A stretch of DNA of 64,000 nucleotides from Rivularia sp. PCC 7116 (GTDB lineage Bacteria; Cyanobacteriota; Cyanobacteriia; Cyanobacteriales; Nostocaceae): NCBI RefSeq assembly GCF_000316665.1, contig NC_019678.1, positions 4,216,001-4,280,000 of the forward strand, in the 5' to 3' direction. A program made the translations under genes and the position numbers. Shown in pieces: positions 27,083 through 36,833 of the stretch (within the stretch, counting starts at the first letter, position 1; every line of letters starts with the position of its first letter). The notes beneath the pieces were generated by a model. The model did no database searches. It was not told where the DNA came from and saw only the letters and a list, made by a program, of their open reading frames with translations.

Positions 27083-29710
27083 ATGTCCTTTGTACCTTTA
27101 CACATTCATAGCGACTATAGCTTGCTTGATGGCGCGTCTCAGTTGCCTGCTTTGATTGATCGTGCGATTGAATTGGGAATGGAGGCGATCGCCTTAACCG
27201 ATCATGGGGTGATGTACGGTGCGGTTGAGCTAATCAAAATTTGTAAGAAAAAGAGTTTTAAGCCGATTATCGGCAATGAAATGTATATCATTAACGGCGA
27301 TATCACCAAGCAGGAACGCCGTCCCCGTTATCATCAGGTTGTTTTGGCGAAGAATACTAGGGGTTACAAGAATTTAACTAAGTTAACTTCTATATCTCAT
27401 TTGGAAGGGGTACAGGGAAAAGGAATTTTTTCGCGCCCTTGTATAAACAAAGAATTATTAAAGCAGTATCACGAAGATTTAATTGTTACCAGCGCTTGCT
27501 TGGGTGGAGAGATACCCCAAGCGATTATGAGCGGAAGACCGGATGTAGCTAGGAGAGTTGCGAAATGGTATCAAGATACATTTGGTGAAGATTATTACTT
27601 AGAAATTCAAGACCACGGTTCTCAAGAAGATAGAGTTGTAAATGTCGAAATTGTTAAAATTGCCAAGGAATTGGGAATTAAGATAATCGCTACAAATGAT
27701 TCTCACTATATTTCTTGTAACGATGTAGAAGCTCACGATGCTTTGCTGTGCATTCAAACAGGAAAGAAGATTTTTGAAGATAAAAGAATGCGTTATAGCG
27801 GAACGGAATATTTAAAATCTGCCGAAGAAATGAAGCAGTTATTCCGCGACCATTTACCGGAAGACGTAATAGAAGAAGCAGTTAGCAATACTTTAGAAGT
27901 TGCTGATAAAATCGAACCTTATAAAATATTAAGTCCTCCTAGAACTCCTCACTTTCCGATTCCAGCAGGTCATACAACCGAAACTTTTTTAGAAGAAGTA
28001 GCTTGGGATGGACTTTTAGAAAAATTAAATCGTAAATCTCGTAGCGAAGTAGATAAATCCTATACAGATAGGCTGAAATATGAATTAAAATTGATTCAGG
28101 AGATGGGTTTTCCTGGATACTTTTTAATTGTATGGGACTACATTAAATTTGCTCGGGATAGCAACATTCCTGTAGGGCCGGGAAGAGGTTCGGCGGCTGG
28201 TTCTTTGGTGGCGTACTGCATGGGAATTACCAATATTGACCCAGTACATCATGGATTATTATTTGAGCGTTTCTTGAATCCAGAAAGAAAATCCATGCCT
28301 GATATTGATACGGATTTCTGTATAGAAAACCGCGATGAAGTTATCGATTATGTAACTCGTCAATACGGCAAAGATAAAGTTGCTCAAATTATCACTTTTA
28401 ACCGCATGACTTCTAAAGCGGTATTAAAAGATGTGGCGAGGGTGTTAGATATTCCTTACGGGGAAGCCGATAAAATGGCAAAAATGATTCCCGTAGCTAG
28501 GGGTAAACCCGCTAAGTTAAGCAAGATGATTTCCGACGATACCCCCGAACCAGAATTTAAAGAAAAATATGATAACGATCCAGGAGTGAAACACTGGGTT
28601 GATATGGCAATTCGTATCGAAGGAACTAACAAAACCTTTGGGGTTCATGCTGCGGGTGTAGTAATTTCAGCCGAACCTTTAGATGAAATTGTGCCACTGC
28701 AAAGGAACAATGACGGTTCTGTAATTACCCAATATTACATGGAAGATGTTGAAGCAATGGGTTTGTTAAAAATGGACTTTTTGGGTTTAAGAAACCTAAC
28801 CATGATTGATAAAACTATTGACTTAGTAGAAAAGAAAATTGGTAGAAGAATAGATCCCTACGATATAACTTCTCACGAAAGAAAAGCACAAAAAGTATTA
28901 GCTAGAGGTGGGGATGCAGCGAAGCTTCCTAACGATGTCAGAAAAACTTATGAGTTATTAGAAGCGGGAGAATTAGAAGGAGTATTTCAATTAGAATCTT
29001 CCGGAATGCGACAAATTGTGAGGGATTTAAAACCTTCCAATATAGAAGATATATCATCAATTTTAGCGCTGTATCGTCCTGGCCCATTAGACGCAGGATT
29101 AATTCCTCACTTCATAGATAGAAAGCACGGTAGAGAACAAATCAAATATGAAGCTAATGTTTTAGAGCCGATTCTTGATGAAACCTACGGAATTATGGTT
29201 TATCAAGAGCAAATTATGAAAATTGCTCAAGACATGGCTGGTTATTCGTTAGGACAAGCCGATTTACTCCGTCGTGCGATGGGTAAAAAGAAAGTAGCAG
29301 AAATGCAGAAACACCGCGAAATATTTATCGATGGTTCCGCAAAAAATGGCGTTAGCAAACAAATAGCTGAAGCATTATTTGACCAAATGATTAAATTTGC
29401 CGAATATTGTTTGAGCTACGACACCGAAGTTTTAACTGAAGAATTTGGTTTGATACCGATAGGTAAAATCGTCGAAGAGAAAATTGATTGTACCGTGTAT
29501 AGCGTCGATGTAAATGGGAATGTTTACAGTCAACCGATAGCACAATGGCATAATCGGGGGATGCAGGAAGTATTTGAATATGAATTAGAAGACGGTTCGA
29601 CAATTCGAGCTACAAAAGACCATAAATTTATGACAGTTGATGGGGAAATGTTGGCTATTGATGAGATATTTGAAAAGGGGTTGGAGTTGAAGCGGGTTGG
29701 GATATATTAA
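27083..29710 (+). CDS. dnaE: DNA polymerase III alpha subunit, N-terminal half, with split intein-N
   Basis: The 875-aa product holds the first 775 residues of DnaE plus a 100-residue intein-N fragment. The PHP domain opens with [18 protein letters not shown], and the polymerase active-site region contains MPDIDTDF near 406. The extein ends FAEY and the intein starts at Cys776 (CLSYDTEVL). In cyanobacteria the C-terminal half is made from a distant gene (intein-C plus DnaE-C), and protein trans-splicing joins them into the replicative polymerase. No DnaE-C gene is in this window, as expected. Homology is strong over the whole length. Confidence 0.97.
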   Translation: MSFVPLHIHSDYSLLDGASQLPALIDRAIELGMEAIALTDHGVMYGAVELIKICKKKSFKPIIGNEMYIINGDITKQERRPRYHQVVLAKNTRGYKNLTKLTSISHLEGVQGKGIFSRPCINKELLKQYHEDLIVTSACLGGEIPQAIMSGRPDVARRVAKWYQDTFGEDYYLEIQDHGSQEDRVVNVEIVKIAKELGIKIIATNDSHYISCNDVEAHDALLCIQTGKKIFEDKRMRYSGTEYLKSAEEMKQLFRDHLPEDVIEEAVSNTLEVADKIEPYKILSPPRTPHFPIPAGHTTETFLEEVAWDGLLEKLNRKSRSEVDKSYTDRLKYELKLIQEMGFPGYFLIVWDYIKFARDSNIPVGPGRGSAAGSLVAYCMGITNIDPVHHGLLFERFLNPERKSMPDIDTDFCIENRDEVIDYVTRQYGKDKVAQIITFNRMTSKAVLKDVARVLDIPYGEADKMAKMIPVARGKPAKLSKMISDDTPEPEFKEKYDNDPGVKHWVDMAIRIEGTNKTFGVHAAGVVISAEPLDEIVPLQRNNDGSVITQYYMEDVEAMGLLKMDFLGLRNLTMIDKTIDLVEKKIGRRIDPYDITSHERKAQKVLARGGDAAKLPNDVRKTYELLEAGELEGVFQLESSGMRQIVRDLKPSNIEDISSILALYRPGPLDAGLIPHFIDRKHGREQIKYEANVLEPILDETYGIMVYQEQIMKIAQDMAGYSLGQADLLRRAMGKKKVAEMQKHREIFIDGSAKNGVSKQIAEALFDQMIKFAEYCLSYDTEVLTEEFGLIPIGKIVEEKIDCTVYSVDVNGNVYSQPIAQWHNRGMQEVFEYELEDGSTIRATKDHKFMTVDGEMLAIDEIFEKGLELKRVGIY
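29408..29707 (+). other. DnaE split intein, N-terminal fragment
   Basis: Codons 776-875 of dnaE. It starts at the nucleophile Cys ([20 protein letters not shown]), contains the block B motif ATKDHKFMT with its Thr-x-x-His, and ends LELKRVGIY. This is 100 residues, against 102 in the well-studied Npu intein-N. All residues needed for the N-S acyl shift look present. Confidence 0.95.
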
Positions 29711-29760
29711 TTTGATTAAAACATAACCGGACGGGCAAGGATGCCCATCCCACAATAAAT

Positions 29761-29831
29761 GTAGGGTGTGTGACGGTGACGATAAATTATCAAATATAAC
29801 CGAATAATTTGATTGTACCGTCACGCACCAT
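29761..29831. repeat. Dispersed intergenic repeat, AGGGTGTG type
   Basis: It opens GTAGGGTGTGTGACGGTGAC and closes CCGTCACGCACCATC, with inverted ends (GGTGTGTGAC/GTCACGCACC). The same family occurs at 722, 1201 and 41655. It separates dnaE from the CRISPR island. Confidence 0.65.
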
Positions 29832-29930
29832 CGATAATTATAATTAAATATCCGGCGGTTGAAACCGCTGCTACACAAGCAAAACCGTCTACACGGGTTA
29901 AAGATAATTCGGTTTGTAATCTGATTTGTA

Positions 29931-30551
29931 TTAAGCAGCTATCAGGTTATCAAGCTGCGATTCACAATGTTGAAATATATAATTTACAGCAGCAAATATT
30001 TTATCTAAATCCTGAATAGTATAAATATCAATATTACTAATAAAATTGTTTTTTTCTAATTTACCAAACTGCCAAATCTTTCCATTAGAAACTATTCCAA
30101 ATATAGTTATTTCTACCTTCTCATTAAGTCTTTGAGCAGCAATCATTTCTGCTAAACATTGTGCCCAACCTCCTTCAAAATCATCTTGTTTTGCTTCTAC
30201 TAAAATAAAATACGGTTTATCAAATACGACTTTTCCTAAAGATGACCTTTTAGCAAGAATATATTCGGGAAAACCTGATAAATTATCATTGTAATTGAGT
30301 GAATGATGACTCCACAAGGTGAATTTACTATTATATAATTTCCAAACTTCTTTTAATACTGGATAAATAATATTTTCGCAGATAGCAAACTCGGAACTAT
30401 AAACAACACCTTCTCGCATTACTGTTTCTAAATCTTCTCGGAAGTAATCGGGAATGTTAAATTCAGCTTCACCCATAAAGTTGGCTTCTGTATAGGTGAT
30501 TTGAAAAGTTTTAAGTACTTCTGAGATGGTTTTGTAGCTGCTGAAAGACAT
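29931..30551 (-). CDS. PD-(D/E)xK nuclease-fold protein next to CRISPR array 1
   Basis: This is a 206-aa soluble protein. The segment PYFILVEAKQDDFEGGWAQ, with E-x-K on a strand followed by a helix (CLAEMIAAQ), is the core of the PD-(D/E)xK fold; the upstream acidic position reads GFPEYILAK, with Glu in place of the usual Asp. Similar cyanobacterial proteins are annotated only as hypothetical or restriction-endonuclease-like. The gene ends with VNYIFQHCESQLDNLIAA. It lies on the same strand as the array transcript, 92 bp beyond the trailer-end repeat. A CRISPR-linked role is possible but is based only on position. Confidence 0.6.
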   Translation of the reverse strand: MSFSSYKTISEVLKTFQITYTEANFMGEAEFNIPDYFREDLETVMREGVVYSSEFAICENIIYPVLKEVWKLYNSKFTLWSHHSLNYNDNLSGFPEYILAKRSSLGKVVFDKPYFILVEAKQDDFEGGWAQCLAEMIAAQRLNEKVEITIFGIVSNGKIWQFGKLEKNNFISNIDIYTIQDLDKIFAAVNYIFQHCESQLDNLIAA

Positions 30552-30643
30552 ATTTTTTTTGATTGGGTTTTTATAAAATCAATTCATACTAATTATCTCT
30601 AATTTTCGGTTTTTATTCTGTATTCAGTTTTGGTTGTGTGGAT

Positions 30644-31202
30644 ATTGTTATCCCCTCACGGGGTTAAAGATTAAAAACGCTATTTTCGGTTCTATTGCTA
30701 CTCTAGGTATATTTGCAGTTTCCATCCCCTGACGGGGTTAAAGATTAAAAACTAAAGTGTGTTTCCGGCACCGTTGGGTGCAATGGTGACTTAGGGTTTC
30801 CATCCCCTGACGGGGTTAAAGATTAAAAACGTTTAGTTGGTGGAAGTTATTTTATCCAAAATCTTACTAGTTTCCATCCCCTGACGGGGTTAAAGATTAA
30901 AAACCCATTCGCACTAATATTAGAGTAGATGGAAATACTAACGGCAGGTTTCCATCCCCTGACGGGGTTAAAGATTAAAAACTTTTTGAAAACGCGTCGC
31001 AAAGCGACATTGAAAGAGTAAAGTTTCCATCCCCTGACGGGGTTAAAGATTAAAAACTACATTTAGCTCTGGGGTTATGATGCCTTACGCTGTGTTTCCA
31101 TCCCCTGACGGGGTTAAAGATTAAAAACATTTTAGCAGAACGCAAGCCGCTCAAAACAGGTCCAAAAGTTTCCATCCCCTGACGGGGTTAAAGATTAAAA
31201 AC
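30644..31202 (-). CRISPR. CRISPR array 1: 8 repeats of 35 bp, 7 spacers
   Basis: Repeats start at 30644, 30718, 30796, 30870, 30948, 31023, 31094 and 31168 (each 35 bp); spacers are 39, 43, 39, 43, 40, 36 and 39 nt. Plus-strand repeats begin GTTTCCATCCCCTGACGGGG and end TTAAAGATTAAAAAC, with a CCCC/GGGG stem. Transcription is minus strand: read that way each repeat ends in ATGGAAAC, the expected 8-nt crRNA tag of type III systems. The leftmost repeat is degenerate (ATTGTTATCCCCTCACGG), as expected at the trailer end, and the leader lies to the right. Unequal spacer lengths fit type III. Confidence 0.97.
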
Positions 31203-31450
31203 CCTACCTTCTGAAACCCTTATCTCACAAGACCTGAGAATCGGATTTTTGTGGGATAGGAAATTTAGCAGTGGAAAAAACAGATTTAACAGCTAAAAAT
31301 CAAAATCAACCTAACTCAAAACCTTGTATAACAATGCTTTCGCTAGATACAACGAAAGAATAGGAGTTTCAGCCTTATGTGCTATCCCACGAAAATGAAT
31401 TAGGAAACTAACTATTAGGTTTTCAAGGTTCCGATTACGAGAAGTATAAT
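31203..31450 (-). promoter_or_regulatory. Leader of CRISPR array 1
   Basis: About 248 bp adjoining the last intact repeat, homologous to the region right of array 2 (41926-42170). Shared blocks include CCTACC...AGAAACCCTTA, GTGGGATA, ATACAACGAAAGAAT, TTTCAGC, TATCCCAC and CAAGGT-CCGATTACGA. GTGGGATA (31251-31258) and TATCCCAC (31383-31390) are inverted. It should contain the array promoter and the integration site. Confidence 0.8.
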
Positions 31451-31550
31451 AACAGACTGATTAAAATTTGTACAGCGAAGGACTATTTCAGCATCATTAA
31501 TTATTTACTTATGTCAAACTCGATTAATTTGATAGCTGATAACTCTAGCG

Positions 31551-32093
31551 CTAGTCTTTAAAATCGAAGGTAGAAAGAATATTGAAAATCTCAGAAATTA
31601 AGCGAAGAGGAGTTACACATACGGAATACCATTGATAGCTATTCAGTAAATTCCAGTGAATTGGTTCTAATGCTCTATTATCGCCATAAGTATAAATAAT
31701 AAGAGTTATGTTATTATTCTTGGCTTTATCAAATGCTTCTTTGAAATAGGTGAAATCATTTCCAATACCTAATATAATAAAGCAGTTTTTGTCTATATTA
31801 TTGCTATAACGTAGAGAACTACTTCGCTTGACAGATAATGAGTTGAATAAAGGGTTGGTTTTAATTATCTCAACTTCATCTTCCATATTCATATTCTGTC
31901 CGTATTTATTCTCTGGAGCGAGTACTATAAGTTTTCTTTTAAAATTTCGGAATAGTTTCATCTCTTTTCTATAAATAAAGAAGAGAAATTTATAAGTTAT
32001 AAATGCACCAATTCCCATTGAGATGAGTGTAAATATAAGACTTCTCAATGCATCAGCGCTGGTTAAAGCTTGGAAAATATTTTGTGCGTCCAT
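31551..32093 (-). CDS. Membrane-anchored Rossmann-like protein, candidate type III CRISPR effector (Cam1-like)
   Basis: The 180-aa product has one N-terminal transmembrane helix (about 17-42, SLIFTLISMGIGAFITYKFL) and a cytoplasmic alpha/beta domain: strands KLIVLAP, CFIILGIG and TLIIYTYG, each followed by helices. This matches the architecture of Cam1 (one TM helix plus CARF domain), a cyclic-oligoadenylate-gated membrane effector of type III systems, but I cannot prove a CARF domain by eye. It lies directly upstream of the array 1 leader on the same strand and diverges from cas10. A protein with a similar alpha/beta pattern (42253-42999) holds the same position at array 2. No peptidase or nuclease motif is seen. 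Confidence 0.55.
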   Translation of the reverse strand: MDAQNIFQALTSADALRSLIFTLISMGIGAFITYKFLFFIYRKEMKLFRNFKRKLIVLAPENKYGQNMNMEDEVEIIKTNPLFNSLSVKRSSSLRYSNNIDKNCFIILGIGNDFTYFKEAFDKAKNNNITLIIYTYGDNRALEPIHWNLLNSYQWYSVCVTPLRLISEIFNILSTFDFKD

Positions 32094-32152
32094 AATATTA
32101 TTTTCTATTTATATACTTAATAAGTTAAGTATTAAACCTTTTTGTCTTAAAG

Positions 32153-32208
32153 ATATCTCAGCTATAAATCACTGACGTTGGTGATATTTATCACTGACTG
32201 TGAGATAT
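32153..32208. promoter_or_regulatory. Dyad in the divergent control region before cas10
   Basis: ATATCTCA (32153-32160) is inverted as TGAGATAT (32201-32208). Inside are direct repeats TCACTGAC (32169-32176, 32191-32198) and a smaller dyad ATCAC/GTGAT (32168-32185). It lies between the membrane protein gene (minus) and cas10 (plus), so it is a candidate operator or transcript hairpin for either. Confidence 0.4.
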
Positions 32209-32473
32209 ATAGTAAAAAATTTTCTTGTTTTTATCTGCATTTTTGCGAGTTTCACAGCACTCTATGAGAAAAATGAATAGATTAATAATAGTTTTATATT
32301 ATACTCAGTAAAATAATTAACTTAAATAAGCAAAATAGTATTCTGAATTACATATGAGTATTGTTTACTTCTGAAAAATGTTTATAATAAACAGAATTTG
32401 GATAATTTTACTGTGTTCGTGTGTTCTAAATGTAATCGGTTAGCAGTTTATAATTGCTGTTTATTATGGCTTT

Positions 32474-34864
32474 ATGAAAAATCCGCATCAACGAATTATT
32501 ACTGCTATCACCTGGTGTCTTGCTTGGGGGGAACAGCGAGAACCGAAAAAAATGCTGTCGGAAGAAATGTTACAAGCTCTGAGGAATGGTGAAACTGTAA
32601 CTGATGAGGTAGCAGAGATTGTTGAAGGGGTAAAACAACTTCAGGGAATTACTGAAGCTGATTTTCCTCAAACAACAAATGAATTATTAAGTAAATACGG
32701 TGATTTGTGGAAGCAAAACACTAAGATTGGTTTGGTTTATGGTGGTGCTACGAAAATCAAACAATACGTGTTTGAAGCTGCGAAACTTCCCTACATTCGT
32801 GGTGCTTCTGCAATTCTTGATAGGATTAATTTGGTTGATTTACCTGCTTTTTTTGGAGCGGAGAAGGATAAGGATTTTCTTCAGTTGAAAGATGAAGAAA
32901 CTAAGAGATACTGTCAGCAGGTTCGAGAAGAATGGTTAAATAGAGAAGATAATTTTCCGGGACTATTTCAAGCTTTGATTCCGGAATTAATTATTTACTC
33001 TACTGGTGGTAGTATTTTAGCTTTTTGTCCTGCTGCTTTTGTTGATGATTTGGCGAATGCTATTGAAAAACGCTATACTCACGAGACTTTGACGGCTAAT
33101 TCTTGTGCTGTTGGTGATACTTTTAAGCTGTTGGAATTCCGATTTGGATTGTTATCGGATTCGATTCATGAAACTTTTTGGTTGGATAAGTATTTGAAGA
33201 ATCAAGATAATGCTGTGGTAAAAGCTTATTTTGACCAACCGGGAGTAGATTCACCCCAACAAAAATTTCGCGATCGCAAAAGTTTTAATGAGTTGGTGTT
33301 GAAGTTAGCGAATCAGTTTTCTCAAAGAAGAAACGGAAACGGAAATAGAAATAATATTTCGGGAAACCGTTCGAGTCGTTGTTATCCTCCGATGTTTGAA
33401 ACTCATCCTTATTTACACCGGGATGACAGCGATAGTCACAATGCTATTGTCCGGGTTGAAAATGATGAGAATCAAAATAAAGGACTTCCGAATGAACCTT
33501 GGTTATCTGAGACTTTAGCTAGAAAGCTGTTGATGGGACAGATTACTAAACGAGAGTATAACAAGGGTGATTTACCGAAATGGTGGAATAAGCTGGGGTT
33601 GAATTGGGAACCGGGAAAAATTGAAGGTTGGGTGAAACGATTTGAAGATTATCGGTTTGATGTTCCGAGTAAATATTATCAAGGAATTGAAAATCCCGAA
33701 CGAGTCGAGGAAGCTAGGTCTTTAAGAGAAATAGCATCTGCTAGTACTCCGTCGGGTTTTGTTGCTTATATTTATGCTGATGGTAATAATATGGGTGGTT
33801 ATATTCGTCAGAAAATCAAATCTCCCGAAGATTATCAGCGTTTTAGTCAAGATATTTTTGAAGCTACGGAAAAATCAGTTTACGCTGCTATAGATAAGCA
33901 TTTACGACCTCATTATTTTATCCCCGATGCAAAATCTAGTCGGGATAATAAGAGTCCGGTGTGGATTCATCCTTTTGAAATTATCACGATTGGTGGTGAT
34001 GATGTGTTATTAGTTGTTCCTGCTGATAAGGGTTTGGAAATTGCTAAAACGATTGGGGAAGAGTTTGAAAATCGTTTAATAGATGAAAACAAGAGTCAGG
34101 GTGATTATTCGTTAGTACCAACAAAACCGATAGATAATTCAAAAGCACATCGCTATCATTCAAAGGATAGTTCGGAACAACCTCCGGTTTCTAAATGTAA
34201 ATTGAGTATGTCAACGGGAGTTTTAATTACAGCTTGCGATACTCCGATTTATTATGCTGATAAACTGGTGAGTCAGTTGCTCAAATCTGCGAAGAAAACA
34301 GCAAAGGATTTAAAGAAAAACCATCAATACTATAGCGGTACCGTGGATTTCTTGGTGATGAAAGCGGTAACGATGATTTCTTCTAATATTAAGGAGTTTA
34401 GGGAACAGGGTTTAACTAAAGTTTCTCCCGATAAACCAAAATTAAAGCTGTATTCTTCACCTTATACATTGTATGAATTGGGTGGATTGCTTAAAACTGT
34501 TGGAGCTTTTAAAAATACTAATTTTCCCCGTTCGCAACTCTACCAAATTCGCAGTTTACTGGAAAGAGGTAAGCGTACAGCTATTCTTAACTATCGTTAT
34601 TTTCGGGTTCGTCTTCAAGATGATAATGCTAAACAGCTATTAGAAGAACAATTTGAACAAACTTGGTGTGAAGCGAAAACTAATAACGGTAATATTGCAC
34701 CTTGGATGTCTGTGGGAGATGAAAATGAGGATAAAAATGCAGATACAACAACTATTTATGAAACAATTTGGCGAGATATTGTAGACCTATATCCTTTTAT
34801 TCCCGAAGAAAATAATACTGATAATTCACGGGATAATCAAGAATTTCAAAGGGAGGTTGGTTAA
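32474..34864 (+). CDS. cas10: Cas10, type III CRISPR large subunit (GGDD intact, HD absent)
   Basis: The 796-aa signature protein of type III interference. A palm-type region near 85-120 reads KIKQYVFEAAKLPYIRGASA, a second conserved block reads IYADGNNMGGYIRQK (near 433), and the cyclase palm has IITIGGDDVLLVV with GGDD at residues 507-510. Intact GGDD predicts cyclic oligoadenylate synthesis on target RNA binding. The first 80 residues contain no HD motif, and an in-frame stop at 32441 limits extension upstream, so the DNase domain is absent, as is common in type III-D. It is first in a nine-gene operon; its last bases overlap the next start (TAATG). Confidence 0.93.
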   Translation: MKNPHQRIITAITWCLAWGEQREPKKMLSEEMLQALRNGETVTDEVAEIVEGVKQLQGITEADFPQTTNELLSKYGDLWKQNTKIGLVYGGATKIKQYVFEAAKLPYIRGASAILDRINLVDLPAFFGAEKDKDFLQLKDEETKRYCQQVREEWLNREDNFPGLFQALIPELIIYSTGGSILAFCPAAFVDDLANAIEKRYTHETLTANSCAVGDTFKLLEFRFGLLSDSIHETFWLDKYLKNQDNAVVKAYFDQPGVDSPQQKFRDRKSFNELVLKLANQFSQRRNGNGNRNNISGNRSSRCYPPMFETHPYLHRDDSDSHNAIVRVENDENQNKGLPNEPWLSETLARKLLMGQITKREYNKGDLPKWWNKLGLNWEPGKIEGWVKRFEDYRFDVPSKYYQGIENPERVEEARSLREIASASTPSGFVAYIYADGNNMGGYIRQKIKSPEDYQRFSQDIFEATEKSVYAAIDKHLRPHYFIPDAKSSRDNKSPVWIHPFEIITIGGDDVLLVVPADKGLEIAKTIGEEFENRLIDENKSQGDYSLVPTKPIDNSKAHRYHSKDSSEQPPVSKCKLSMSTGVLITACDTPIYYADKLVSQLLKSAKKTAKDLKKNHQYYSGTVDFLVMKAVTMISSNIKEFREQGLTKVSPDKPKLKLYSSPYTLYELGGLLKTVGAFKNTNFPRSQLYQIRSLLERGKRTAILNYRYFRVRLQDDNAKQLLEEQFEQTWCEAKTNNGNIAPWMSVGDENEDKNADTTTIYETIWRDIVDLYPFIPEENNTDNSRDNQEFQREVG

Positions 34865-35580
34865 TGGTTTATTTAGATAACCTTTCTTCTAAAGCTACAA
34901 AAACAATCTCGCTAACTGCTGTAATTGATACTGCTTTATGTGTCGGTGCTGGTGGTTCCACTGGTTCTTTAGCCGATAAACCCATCGTCCGAAATGCTCA
35001 AGGACAATTGTTGATACCGGGTTCTCAACTTAAGGGTCGATTACGTCACGAATGCGAAAAATTAGCACGAGGTTTGGGTTGGAAAATTTTTTTGGCACCT
35101 CTTCCTAAAACCCTTTCTCCGCAAGAGTCAGAGGTCGAGGATAAATTTAAAGATAAATATACAGTTCCAGGATATCGAGGATATCACTGTTTAGTATCTC
35201 AGATATTCGGCGACCCGATTTTACCTTCTCGGATTCTTGTAGATGATTTAATTTGTTCTATTCCTGCAACAGATTTAGCAGAAATATTGCGTCCGAGTGT
35301 CACAATTAACCGTCGTCGTCGTACTTCTGATGAGAAAAAATTATTCTTTCTCGAAACTTCTCCCGTTAACGCTCAATTAAAATTTGAAGGTGAAATTTAT
35401 CTGCTTCCCCAGTCTCCCGAATACTCTGAAGCTTTGATTATGGCAGCTTTACAGCATATCAACGCTTTGGGTGGTAGTAAGTCTGCTGGGTTGGGGTGGT
35501 TAACCTGGGAAGTTTCTGTAAAAACATCCAATAAATCTAAAAATAATTTTGATTGGTCGCAATTATTACCAGAAAAGTGA
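34864..35580 (+). CDS. Cas7-type RAMP protein (Csm3-like)
   Basis: This 238-aa RAMP has the glycine-rich signature IPGSQLKGRLRHECEKLA and a C-terminal GGSKSAGLGWLTWEV loop. Asp38 in GSLADKPIVRN sits where Csm3 backbone subunits carry the catalytic Asp that cuts target RNA every six nucleotides. Repeated arginines (INRRRRTSDEK) resemble the thumb/crRNA-binding region. It is part of the Cas7-like backbone of the crRNP. Start ATG 34864 overlaps the cas10 stop, and the stop codon overlaps the GTG of csx10, so the genes are translationally coupled. Confidence 0.85.
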   Translation: MVYLDNLSSKATKTISLTAVIDTALCVGAGGSTGSLADKPIVRNAQGQLLIPGSQLKGRLRHECEKLARGLGWKIFLAPLPKTLSPQESEVEDKFKDKYTVPGYRGYHCLVSQIFGDPILPSRILVDDLICSIPATDLAEILRPSVTINRRRRTSDEKKLFFLETSPVNAQLKFEGEIYLLPQSPEYSEALIMAALQHINALGGSKSAGLGWLTWEVSVKTSNKSKNNFDWSQLLPEK

Positions 35581-36833
35581 AACATTTAGAATTGAAAATT
35601 ACAGCTTTGTCACCTTTAGCGATAGGAGGACAAAAACCCGGTACTTCTGTAAGTGAAGTAGAAAAGTATATTCCCGGTACGGTTATCAGAGGTGCGATTG
35701 CTTCGCAAATTTTGCAGTTGTCGGGTGGAGATACGGGAGGACATTTTGAAGGATTATTTTTGGGTGAAAATCCGGCAATTTTTCACAATGGTTATCCAGC
35801 AATTGCAAAGGTAAGTAAGGATAAATCGGAAATCAAAAATCAATTCGCTAAGGTAGTACCTGCAACAGGGATAAGTTCCAAAACCAATCCTGGGTTTAAA
35901 TCTAGTGGGAATGGAGTTTTTGACACCTTGATTGATTGGTTTTGTGCCGATGCTCGCAATTTACCATACGATCCCAGCGACCCAAATGCAACTAAATCGG
36001 GGGAAAATCCTCAAGTAGAAGCTTATCGCGGTTTTTACAGTTTTGATAATAAAAATTACTATAGTCATGACGTGAGCAGTCGCTTTTTAACCAGAGTTGG
36101 AATTAACCGTCGTCGTGCTACTAGTGAAGAGGAAATTCTTTACAGCATCGAGGTTTTGAACGAATCATTTCGTAAAGATATTGAAACTTCGGAATGGGAT
36201 AATTTTGTTTACTGTAGTTTGATTACCGTTGAAAATAATTCTCTTGCAGATGCTTTGACAAGGTTTCTAAATAAAAGTTCGCAAAACTTTCGTGTTGGTG
36301 GTTCTGCTTCTCGTGGTTTAGGTAAGGTGAAATTTGCAGCTCGGGAAAGTAAGTTAGCGGATAAAAAAGTTAAAACACGGATTACAGAGTTTAATCAAGC
36401 TTTAGAAAATAGATGGAATTTATGGAGTCAGGGTTTTTTTGAAAGTAAATCAAACTTGTTAAAACGTACTTATTTCACTTTGAATCTACATTCCGATGCT
36501 ATTTTAACTGAAAATTGGCAGCGTACTACTGTGGTTTCGGAAGAAATGCTAAAGCAATTTACAGGAGTTGATTCATCTTTAAAACTCCATGTTGCTTATA
36601 GCAGCTACGATTATGGTTCTGGTTGGAATTCCGCTTGGGGTTTAATGAAAGATGTAGAATTACTGACAAATAAAGGAGCAGTGTATCTTTTTAGCACCGA
36701 ACATCCAGAAAAATGGTATAAGGCTTTAGAAAAATTAGAAATTAACGGAATCGGTGAACGCACTTGTGAAGGTTTTGGACGTGTAGAAATTTGCAACGAA
36801 TTTCATCAAGTTTTTTGGGAGAATGCTGTATGA
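35577..36833 (+). CDS. csx10: Csx10, Cas5-like RAMP marking subtype III-D
   Basis: The protein carries KITALSPLAIGGQKPGTSVS at the N-terminus, IPGTVIRGAIASQIL, a VGINRRRATSEEE segment and the glycine-rich C-terminal GIGERTCEGFGRVEICNEFH. This fits Csx10, the Cas5-group subunit that caps the 5' end of crRNA in type III-D. I start at GTG 35577 (418 aa), because it overlaps the preceding TGA (GTGA); the longer frame from TTG 35553 lies inside the upstream gene. The stop overlaps the next start (ATGA). Its presence is the main evidence for subtype III-D. Confidence 0.85.
   Translation: MKHLELKITALSPLAIGGQKPGTSVSEVEKYIPGTVIRGAIASQILQLSGGDTGGHFEGLFLGENPAIFHNGYPAIAKVSKDKSEIKNQFAKVVPATGISSKTNPGFKSSGNGVFDTLIDWFCADARNLPYDPSDPNATKSGENPQVEAYRGFYSFDNKNYYSHDVSSRFLTRVGINRRRATSEEEILYSIEVLNESFRKDIETSEWDNFVYCSLITVENNSLADALTRFLNKSSQNFRVGGSASRGLGKVKFAARESKLADKKVKTRITEFNQALENRWNLWSQGFFESKSNLLKRTYFTLNLHSDAILTENWQRTTVVSEEMLKQFTGVDSSLKLHVAYSSYDYGSGWNSAWGLMKDVELLTNKGAVYLFSTEHPEKWYKALEKLEINGIGERTCEGFGRVEICNEFHQVFWENAV

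Noticed and set aside
29585-29878. 97-codon minus-strand frame after dnaE
   Set aside because: Antisense to the intein-N end and to a dispersed repeat.
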